From positions 1 to 11,014 of the forward strand of contig CAINSH010000102.1 of assembly GCA_903852955.1 (NCBI GenBank): a stretch of 11,014 bases of DNA, written 5' to 3'. Under the pieces are notes generated by a model. The model saw nothing but the letters and a program-made list of their open reading frames with translations. It was not told where the DNA came from and did no database searches. Positions 1 to 5,930 of this stretch are shown one piece after another (positions within the stretch are counted from its first letter, which is position 1; every line of letters begins with the position of its first letter). A program made the position numbers and the translations under genes. This DNA is from an uncultured Actinomycetes bacterium (GTDB lineage Bacteria; Actinomycetota; Actinomycetes; Nanopelagicales; Nanopelagicaceae).

Positions 1-825
1 ATAGGAATCGTTGGTGTAAATGGTGCCGGTAAAACAACATTGATGCGGACTTTAGTTGGTGAAATTGAACCTACCGCCGGCAAGTTAGTCACTGGCGTAA
101 CGGTTAAAGCAGCGTTTCTTACTCAACACTTAGATGAACTTGATCCGACTTGGCGCGTTCTTGAAGCTGTTGAAAAGGTAGCTAACCGTGTCGAGATTGG
201 TGGAGGCCGCGAACTTTCAGCCTCACAACTGTGTGAAAGATTAGGTTTTGATCGAGAATCTCAGTGGACACCAGTCGGGGATTTATCTGGTGGGGAAAAA
301 CGCAGATTGCAACTCACTAGGTTGCTAATGGATAGCCCCAATGTTTTATTACTTGATGAACCTACAAATGATTTTGATATTGAGACATTGACCGAACTCG
401 AAGATTTGCTTGATAGTTATGGCGGAACGCTGATTGTTATCTCTCACGATAGATATTTCCTGGAACGCGTGTGCGATCGCTTTGTGGGTCTCTTAGGGGA
501 TAAAAAAGTTCGCGATCTTCCTCGTGGAGTAGATGAATATTTAGAACAACGACGTGAATCCTTAAAGCCAGAAGCAATCGCTCCAAAAGAGAAGAAAAGC
601 TCTAACGCGGCTGAGGAGCGACAGCTTAAGAAAGACAAAGTCCGACTTGAACGGCAGATGGAAAAAGCCGATACCCGGATAGCCGAACTAGAAGCCGAAC
701 AAGACACTGCAGCATTTGATGCAGAACGTTTGCATGCCATCACTGGAGAACTTGCAACCCTTAGGTCTGATAAAGATAAGTTGGAAGAAGAGTGGCTACA
801 GGTCACGCTTTCATTAGAGGGTTGA
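1..825 (+). CDS. ABC-F family ATPase, Uup-like (partial, 5' end outside window)
   Basis: The reading frame is open from the first base, so the gene starts upstream; 274 C-terminal residues are visible. They form one complete nucleotide-binding domain followed by a charged coiled-coil tail. Counting from the first visible residue: Walker A GVNGAGKTT (5-13), signature LSGGEKRR (95-102), Walker B LLLDEPTND (116-124) and H-loop ISHDR (147-151). The tail from about 190 to 274 is rich in K, E and R, like the C-terminal coiled-coil extension of Uup. No transmembrane segments are seen. ABC-F proteins are soluble tandem-ABC ATPases acting at the ribosome; some give antibiotic resistance and Uup has also been linked to DNA processing. 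This is probably the second ABC domain of the usual two. EttA is less likely because it lacks such a tail. The D-loop region reads NDFD where NDLD is more common. Which member it is, and whether it has any resistance role, cannot be decided. Confidence 0.93.
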   Translation: MGIVGVNGAGKTTLMRTLVGEIEPTAGKLVTGVTVKAAFLTQHLDELDPTWRVLEAVEKVANRVEIGGGRELSASQLCERLGFDRESQWTPVGDLSGGEKRRLQLTRLLMDSPNVLLLDEPTNDFDIETLTELEDLLDSYGGTLIVISHDRYFLERVCDRFVGLLGDKKVRDLPRGVDEYLEQRRESLKPEAIAPKEKKSSNAAEERQLKKDKVRLERQMEKADTRIAELEAEQDTAAFDAERLHAITGELATLRSDKDKLEEEWLQVTLSLEG

Positions 826-840
826 GATAAAGTACTGGCT

Positions 841-1371
841 ATGAGCCAACTTTCACATGGAATCGAAGTAATTCTCTTTCGTTCACGTTTTCTATTAGCG
901 CCGCTCTATTTAGGTCTGGTGGGGGCGTTAGTTTTACTGGGCTACCGCTTTATCATCGAATTCATACATCTAGCCGAAAAAATTGGCGATGCCACACCTC
1001 AGAGTTTCACATTAGATTTACTAGCTCTTTTAGATTTGACGCTATTAGCAAACTTAATTTTGATGGTTATTTTTGCCGGGTATGAAAACTTTGTTTCACG
1101 AATCGATGTTGCAACTGAGTCTAAAGATCGTCCGCACTGGATGGGAACGATTGATTTCAGCGGTCTGAAAATCAAATTAATTGGCTCATTAGTTGCGATT
1201 TCTGTAATCGAACTTCTTAAGGATTTCATTGAACTTTCAGGTGAAGACCACGTTGGCGCAGGAACAAAATGGCGAATCGTTATCCATTTAACTTTCGTTG
1301 CTTCAGGCGTTCTGTTTGCACTCATGGATTGGATCGCAGATAAGCGAGAGTTCCACGGTACACATCAGTAA
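841..1371 (+). CDS. YqhA / UPF0114 family inner-membrane protein
   Basis: This 176-residue integral membrane protein resembles E. coli YqhA (UPF0114, TIGR00645) along its length. Shared stretches include FLLAPLYLGL near the N-terminus, the signature GYENFVSRID (80-89) and WRIVIHLTFV near the C-terminus. Four transmembrane segments are likely, at about 18-40, 57-79, 108-130 and 143-165. The biochemical function of the family is not established. The gene begins 15 nt after the ABC-F stop and ends directly against the next start, so co-transcription is likely. There is no good Shine-Dalgarno sequence before the ATG. A TAAAGT hexamer (828-833) lies 7 nt upstream, a spacing that would suit a leaderless secondary transcript, but no clear -35 element is visible. 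Length matches the family. Confidence 0.9.
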   Translation: MSQLSHGIEVILFRSRFLLAPLYLGLVGALVLLGYRFIIEFIHLAEKIGDATPQSFTLDLLALLDLTLLANLILMVIFAGYENFVSRIDVATESKDRPHWMGTIDFSGLKIKLIGSLVAISVIELLKDFIELSGEDHVGAGTKWRIVIHLTFVASGVLFALMDWIADKREFHGTHQ

Positions 1372-2313
1372 ATGCGTTTAGATCTGCTCGCAGCGCTCTC
1401 CGGCGTAATGATTGCGCTACAAGCGCGAGCAAATGGCGAGCTCTCACATCGCATAAATAATGGCCTCGAGGCCGCCCTGGTCTCCTTTGGTTCAGGCTTA
1501 CTAATCATTGCTGTGATTTCTGTTTTTCACCCAGCAATCAAAGAGGGCATTCGCAATCTTCGTAGCGCTATTGCACATAAAGAAATTGCCCGATGGAAAC
1601 TATTTGCGGGAGCTCTTGGCGGAAGCTTTGTTGCAATTCAAACAAATATCGTCCCGCTCATAGGTGTTGCTATTTATTCTGTCGCATCTATTGCCGGGCA
1701 AACGGCTATGTCATTAGTCGTTGATCGCATTGGTTTAACTGGCGGGGGTAAGAAACTAATTTCAGCCCGCCGAGTAGCAGCTGCAGTGCTTACGGTATTA
1801 GCTGTTTTTGTATCAGTATTTGATCGCTTTGATGCAAAGGACTTGTCGATGGTTGCGGTGGTTTTGGGCTGCATTGCAGGTGCTGTTGTTGGTATCCAGC
1901 GTGCGCTAAATGGTCAGATTAATGAATATTCGCACCAAAGTTTTACAACCTCGCTCCTTAACTTCATCACAGGTACCGCGTTATTAGTAATTCTGATTAT
2001 CGGTGGAATTGTTATTGGAAAGATTGAATTGGTTGCACTACCAATAGGCCCTTGGTGGATATATACAGGCGGAGTCATTGGAGTTATCTATATTGCATTC
2101 ACCTCAACGATTGTTCAACACTTAGGTGTACTGACATTTACTCTATTTAGTGTTGGTGGCCAATTAGTTGGCTCGTTAATAATCGATTTAGTTTCACCAA
2201 CTGATGGTGTGCACGTCAGTGCCTATCTAGTCACCGGAATTGTTATGACATACCTGGGTGTTATCGCCGGTGGCGTAAGTAGTTCACGAGTGCGGAAACC
2301 AGCGAGGCACTAA
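1372..2313 (+). CDS. DMT-superfamily transporter, DUF606/YdcZ type
   Basis: This 313-residue, very hydrophobic protein has an internal duplication typical of two-half DUF606/YdcZ proteins. IALQARANGELS (14-25) in the first half matches VGIQRALNGQIN (173-184) in the second. Each half then has a W-led hydrophobic stretch with a conserved GGQ/AGQ turn: SIAGQTAMSLVVDRIG in the first, SVGGQLVGSLIIDLV in the second. About ten transmembrane helices are expected. The family belongs to the drug/metabolite transporter superfamily and is usually called a putative exporter or permease; the substrate is unknown. Some members are single-half pairs, whereas this is the fused form. The ATG immediately follows the stop of the YqhA-like gene with no spacer, so translational coupling is likely. 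Its last 53 bases overlap the 3' end of the convergent dedA-family gene. Confidence 0.88.
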   Translation: MRLDLLAALSGVMIALQARANGELSHRINNGLEAALVSFGSGLLIIAVISVFHPAIKEGIRNLRSAIAHKEIARWKLFAGALGGSFVAIQTNIVPLIGVAIYSVASIAGQTAMSLVVDRIGLTGGGKKLISARRVAAAVLTVLAVFVSVFDRFDAKDLSMVAVVLGCIAGAVVGIQRALNGQINEYSHQSFTTSLLNFITGTALLVILIIGGIVIGKIELVALPIGPWWIYTGGVIGVIYIAFTSTIVQHLGVLTFTLFSVGGQLVGSLIIDLVSPTDGVHVSAYLVTGIVMTYLGVIAGGVSSSRVRKPARH

Positions 2314-2866
2314 TAAAGAAAGCAGCAATTGCGTAAGACCAGGTTTTAACCCAAGGCAAAGTCGCCGCGTAATAACCGGCAAGAGTGATTCCAACTCCCC
2401 ATAGCAATGCACCAAGGGCATTAGCTGTCAGGAATTTGTAATAATTCATCTTTGACGCACCTGCAATCGGTGGAACAAAAGTGCGGATCCACGGGAAGAA
2501 ACGTGCGGCAACCACGGCCCACCAGCCCGTTTGTTCGTAGAAACGCTCAGAGCGAGCAATCATGCTCTGCATACGCGGGGAATCATGCTTTTCTAGGTAC
2601 GGCCGCCCTACTAATCGGCCTAAAACAAAACCAATTTGATCCCCAAAAAAAGCCGCAATGAAAATAACAGATACCAAAATGACAATATTTACATCCTTGT
2701 GAGCAGCAGCAACTAAACCTGCACTAAAAAGAATTGAATCACCTGGTAGAAAAAAGCCAAACAAAATGCCGGTTTCAAAGAAAATTACTGCGCCAATAAC
2801 TAAATAAATTAAATATGGTGCAAGCGTTGATAATTGGGCATCAAAAGATGCTGCTACTTCAATCAC
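2261..2866 (-). CDS. DedA family membrane protein
   Basis: This 201-residue integral membrane protein has the DedA (SNARE-associated/VTT domain) hallmarks. These are E31 followed by the FFLPGD motif (38-43), a GDQIGFVLGR stretch (75-84), and ARFFPWIRTFVPPIAG (121-136) with R122 and R128. Hydrophobic segments lie before, between and after these motifs. DedA proteins support envelope homeostasis; some have been identified as flippases recycling undecaprenyl phosphate (UptA). Assigning that activity here is inference. The start is GTG and overlaps the malic enzyme stop in a GTGA arrangement (2863-2866), so it is the third gene of the upp-malic enzyme-dedA unit and probably translationally coupled. 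Its 3' end runs 53 nt into the convergent DMT transporter gene. Confidence 0.92.
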   Translation of the reverse strand: MIEVAASFDAQLSTLAPYLIYLVIGAVIFFETGILFGFFLPGDSILFSAGLVAAAHKDVNIVILVSVIFIAAFFGDQIGFVLGRLVGRPYLEKHDSPRMQSMIARSERFYEQTGWWAVVAARFFPWIRTFVPPIAGASKMNYYKFLTANALGALLWGVGITLAGYYAATLPWVKTWSYAIAAFFISASLVSALVNYLRHRR

Positions 2867-4239
2867 ACTGATTTCTTTACCGCCGCAGCTACTGCCTTGG
2901 TGACATTAGGGTCAAAGACACTTGGCACGATAAAGGAAGCGTTTAGCTGCTCTGGAGAAACACAGGCGGCAATAGCCTCTGCTGCAGCAACTAGTAATTG
3001 GTCTGTTATCTTGTTTGCGTTTGCATCTAATAATCCACGGAAGATTCCAGGGAAAGCCAACACATTGTTAATTTGATTTGGTTGATCGCTGCGTCCTGTT
3101 GCAACAACTGTTGCATATTTACGGGCGATAACAGGATCAACTTCAGGATCTGGATTGGCGAGTGCGAAGATAATTGAACCCTTAGCCATACCTGAGATAT
3201 CTGCTTCTTTAAGAATATTTGGCGCACTGACACCGATAAATACATCCGCACCGATGAGCGCTTCAGGCATTGAACCTTTGAAGTTACTTGGGTTGCTATT
3301 ATCGATAAACCATTGCTGCATTGAATCTTCAGATTTCATTTCATTATGAATGACGCCATTATGGTTAAAGCCAATAATGTTTTTAGCACCACTGAGTGTA
3401 AGCAAGCGAGCAATTGCGTTACCGGCAGCACCAACTCCACTCAAAACAATTTTTACAGTGCTTAACTCTTTTTCAACTAGCTTGAGTGCGTTGCGCAGTG
3501 CTGCTAAAACTACAATCGCAGTTCCATGCTGATCATCATGGAAAACTGGAATATCTAAAAGCTCGCGCAAACGACGTTCAACTTCAAAACAACGCGGAGC
3601 AGAGATATCCTCCAAATTGATACCGCCGTAAACAGGCGCAATTAACTGCACCGTACGAACAATTTCATCGACATCTTGAGTGTCTAGACAAACAGGCCAA
3701 GCATCAACATCGGCAAAACGCTTAAATAAAGCGGCTTTACCCTCCATAACTGGAAGCGCTGCAGCTGGACCGATGTTTCCAAGACCTAATACAGCTGACC
3801 CATCGGTAACAACTGCCACAGTATTTCGCTTAATTGTTAGGCGACGAGCATCAGCGGGGTCGGCAACAATTGCCTGGCAGATTCGCGCAACACCTGGAGT
3901 GTAAGCACGAGATAAATCATCACGGGTTTTCAATGGAACCTTAGATTGAATTTCAATCTTGCCGCCAAGGTGTAACAAAAATGTTCTATCACTGACTTTT
4001 CGAACTGTTAGTTCTGGATTTTTTGCAAGCGCCACAGTGATTTGATCAGCGTGCGCAGAATCGATGGTGTCACAGGTTATGTCAATGACAACTTTTTCTA
4101 GAAGTGATTCAACAACATCTAGTGCAGTAATCGTTGCACCAGCAGCAGTAATAACAGTTGTAGCAAGGGCTACTGGTTGTGATGATGGCGGACCTTCGAC
4201 ACGGATTGTGATTCCGTATCCAGGTGAAGTTGCAGCCAT
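2863..4239 (-). CDS. malic enzyme with N-terminal ACT-like domain
   Basis: This 458-residue soluble enzyme should convert malate to pyruvate and CO2 with reduction of NAD(P)+, linking the TCA cycle to pyruvate. Residues 1-85 look like an ACT regulatory domain ([10 protein letters not shown] start). The malic enzyme N-domain carries SRAYTPGVA (110-118) with Y113, [14 protein letters not shown] (145-158), [10 protein letters not shown] (165-174) with presumed catalytic K168, and metal-binding INLED (207-211) and FHDDQHGT (233-240). The Rossmann domain has GVGAAGNA (268-275) and then [12 protein letters not shown]. No phosphotransacetylase-like domain follows, so it is the short bacterial form. 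The residue after the second Rossmann strand is in FNHNG (291-295), where related enzymes usually show D-R or D-S, so NAD versus NADP preference cannot be read. The ATG (4237-4239) abuts the upp stop; GGAG 8 nt upstream, inside upp, is a good Shine-Dalgarno sequence. Confidence 0.94.
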   Translation of the reverse strand: MAATSPGYGITIRVEGPPSSQPVALATTVITAAGATITALDVVESLLEKVVIDITCDTIDSAHADQITVALAKNPELTVRKVSDRTFLLHLGGKIEIQSKVPLKTRDDLSRAYTPGVARICQAIVADPADARRLTIKRNTVAVVTDGSAVLGLGNIGPAAALPVMEGKAALFKRFADVDAWPVCLDTQDVDEIVRTVQLIAPVYGGINLEDISAPRCFEVERRLRELLDIPVFHDDQHGTAIVVLAALRNALKLVEKELSTVKIVLSGVGAAGNAIARLLTLSGAKNIIGFNHNGVIHNEMKSEDSMQQWFIDNSNPSNFKGSMPEALIGADVFIGVSAPNILKEADISGMAKGSIIFALANPDPEVDPVIARKYATVVATGRSDQPNQINNVLAFPGIFRGLLDANANKITDQLLVAAAEAIAACVSPEQLNASFIVPSVFDPNVTKAVAAAVKKSV

Positions 4240-4878
4240 TTATACAACTCCGTATAAACGATCGCCCGCATCGCCTAAACCAGGAACGATGTATCCGTGC
4301 TCATTTAATTTTTCATCGAGTGCGCCAGTAACGATATTAATCGGCACCTTGCTTCCAGAAAACTCAGATTCAACTGCCTTGACGCCTTCGGGCGCAGATA
4401 AAATACAGATTGCAGTAATTTCAGTAGCTCCAAGATCTAATAGATAATGAAAAGCTGCAATCAGAGTTCCACCAGTTGCAAGCATTGGATCTAAGACAAA
4501 AACATGGCGACCGGTTAGATCTTCTGGCAATCGATTTGCATATGTACTTGCCTTCAAAGTTGTTTCATCACGAACCATTCCAAGAAAGCCAACTTCCGCA
4601 TTTGGCATCAACTTGCTCATGCCTTCAAGCATTCCTAACCCTGCGCGTAAAATTGGAACCACTACAGGTCTTGGTTCAGCCATTTTTTGGCCTTTAGTTT
4701 TTGTTACTGGCGTTGTGATTTCGACTGTGTGAGTACGAATATCGCGTGTGGCTTCATATGCCAAAAGCGTTACCAGCTCTTCAACCAATCGGCGGAAAGT
4801 CGGCGAATCAGTAGTTTCATCTCGCAAAACAGTAAGTTTGTGAGCAATTAGTGGGTGATTGGCAACGTGAACTTTCAT
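4240..4878 (-). CDS. upp: uracil phosphoribosyltransferase
   Basis: With the chosen ATG (4876-4878) the protein has 212 residues. It converts uracil and PRPP to UMP in cytoplasmic pyrimidine salvage. Diagnostic stretches are [17 protein letters not shown] (71-87), the PRPP loop [11 protein letters not shown] (128-138) and the uracil-binding C-terminus [16 protein letters not shown] (195-210). Length is normal for Upp. A TTG two codons upstream (4882-4884) is in frame, but it sits only 2 nt from the AAGG that could serve as Shine-Dalgarno, and it would lie upstream of the transcription start if the TAAGGT -10 element is used. The ATG is therefore preferred. It heads a tight minus-strand unit with malic enzyme and dedA and is divergent from the tadA pair, an arrangement I recall from other Actinobacteria. 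Confidence 0.96.
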   Translation of the reverse strand: MKVHVANHPLIAHKLTVLRDETTDSPTFRRLVEELVTLLAYEATRDIRTHTVEITTPVTKTKGQKMAEPRPVVVPILRAGLGMLEGMSKLMPNAEVGFLGMVRDETTLKASTYANRLPEDLTGRHVFVLDPMLATGGTLIAAFHYLLDLGATEITAICILSAPEGVKAVESEFSGSKVPINIVTGALDEKLNEHGYIVPGLGDAGDRLYGVV

Positions 4879-4883
4879 GGGCA

Positions 4884-4914
4884 ATACCTTACAGGGCTTT
4901 CAATCCTTTCCAAT
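4884..4914 (-). promoter_or_regulatory. candidate leaderless promoter of upp
   Basis: On the minus strand TTGGAA (4908-4913) is followed after 16 nt by TAAGGT (4886-4891), a TANNNT-type -10, and then after 7 nt by the upp ATG. That spacing would place the transcription start at or next to the A of the ATG, giving a leaderless mRNA. Leaderless transcripts are common in Actinobacteria. The -10 overlaps a plus-strand TACCTT (4885-4890) in the symmetric heptamer TACCTTA, which could drive the divergent genes. Read by eye only; an alternative is an ordinary leader using AAGG as Shine-Dalgarno. Confidence 0.4.
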
Positions 4915-4932
4915 GAGTGGAAGTATCTGGAC

Positions 4933-5475
4933 ATGGCCGATTTCGATGATGACCTCGTAGAAGACATCGAAGAGTTCGATGCTTTAGCCGATGATGGCCC
5001 AGATGTAATGAGCCTCACTAATGAATTAGATATCGGTGTTATTGCTTGGCATGAAGATGGACGTTGGACATTAGGAATATTGCCGGATCCAAATGACATT
5101 GCTCAAGTAATTATCCGACTAAAGGCACAACAAACAAATGGCGGATCGATTGCCCTTATTTCAATCGATGAAGAGTTTTTTATTTTGATTCGAGTTCTGG
5201 GTTCTCATATTTCGCTTTTCTTAAGCGATATAACTGCAGCATTAGATTATGAAGTTGCCGAAGAACTGCTTGAAATTGCAGATATTCCACTTCCTGAAGA
5301 TGATGAAGAACCTGGGCCAATTGGTCAGCTAGAAATCCTCGCAGACCTTGGATTAAGCGGAATGGAAATATCGGCACTGTGCGATGATGAAGAGTTGTTC
5401 CCTGACGAACAACTTGAGGCAATTGCTAATCGACTTGGATTTGGCGATCAGTTTGCAGAGTTATTGGAACTGTGA
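4933..5475 (+). CDS. tRNA adenosine deaminase-associated protein (TIGR03941-like)
   Basis: This is a 180-residue, strongly acidic soluble protein (N-terminus MADFDDDLVEDIEEF). It matches the actinobacterial family found next to tadA in being a small acidic protein of this size, ending in a short helical region (ELFPDEQLEAIANRLGFGD) and directly preceding tadA. Its molecular role is not known to me; partnership with TadA is inferred from conserved context. The ATG at 4933 is chosen because GGAAG (4919-4923) lies 9 nt upstream and family members begin with the acidic stretch. An in-frame start at 4855 would add 26 non-conserved residues and run into the divergent upp coding sequence. The stop overlaps the tadA start (GTGA, 5472-5475), so translation is probably coupled. 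Confidence 0.88.
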   Translation: MADFDDDLVEDIEEFDALADDGPDVMSLTNELDIGVIAWHEDGRWTLGILPDPNDIAQVIIRLKAQQTNGGSIALISIDEEFFILIRVLGSHISLFLSDITAALDYEVAEELLEIADIPLPEDDEEPGPIGQLEILADLGLSGMEISALCDDEELFPDEQLEAIANRLGFGDQFAELLEL

Positions 5476-5930
5476 ACGATCAAGAACTAATGCGTGCAGC
5501 GTTAGAAGTTGCGCAAAATGCAAGTGCAAGTGGTGATGTTCCAGTCGGTGCACTCATTGTTAATGCTGCAGGAGTAATAGTTGCAACCGGACATAATGAA
5601 CGAGAACTTCATAATGATCCAACGGCGCATGCAGAAATTATTGCTATTCGCCGTGCTACAGAAATAATTGGCGAGTGGCGGTTAGAGAATCACACAATTG
5701 TTGTGACCCTTGAACCATGCCCCATGTGCGCAGGAGCAATCGCACAGTCTCGAATCTCAACAGTGATCTTTGGTGCTTGGGATGAAAAAGCTGGCGCAGT
5801 TGGCTCAGTTTGGGACTTATTACGAGATCCGCGTAGCTTGAATAAAGTGCAAGTCAGAGCGGGTGTTTTAGCTGATGATTGCGCAGCACTGCTAAAAGAA
5901 TTTATACAAGAAGTTCGTAAGAAGGATTAA
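5472..5930 (+). CDS. tadA: tRNA-specific adenosine deaminase TadA
   Basis: This 152-residue zinc deaminase should convert A34 to inosine in the wobble position of tRNA-Arg(ACG), letting one tRNA read CGU, CGC and CGA. The deaminase motif is complete: AHAEI with zinc ligand H53 and proton-shuttle E55, then EPCPMCAGA with zinc ligands C83 and C86. The N-terminal GDVPVGALIV (21-30) and C-terminal helix are typical of TadA rather than cytosine or guanine deaminases. The GTG start overlaps the upstream stop in a GTGA junction. The last 29 nt overlap the 3' end of the convergent potassium importer gene. Length and motifs give high confidence; tRNA-Arg substrate identity rests on family knowledge. 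Confidence 0.95.
   Translation: MNDQELMRAALEVAQNASASGDVPVGALIVNAAGVIVATGHNERELHNDPTAHAEIIAIRRATEIIGEWRLENHTIVVTLEPCPMCAGAIAQSRISTVIFGAWDEKAGAVGSVWDLLRDPRSLNKVQVRAGVLADDCAALLKEFIQEVRKKD

Noticed and set aside
444..806. 120-codon minus-strand frame opposite the ABC-F gene
   Set aside because: Serine- and arginine-rich antisense shadow of the coiled-coil coding region, with no start signal or family resemblance.
4882..4884. TTG start for upp two codons upstream of the ATG
   Set aside because: It is too close to AAGG to use it as Shine-Dalgarno and overlaps the region just downstream of the likely -10; the ATG gives the usual Upp length.
4855..4932. Longer N-terminus for the TadA-associated protein (start at 4855)
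   Set aside because: It would overlap the divergent upp coding sequence and add 26 residues unlike the family's acidic start; the ATG at 4933 has a well-spaced GGAAG.
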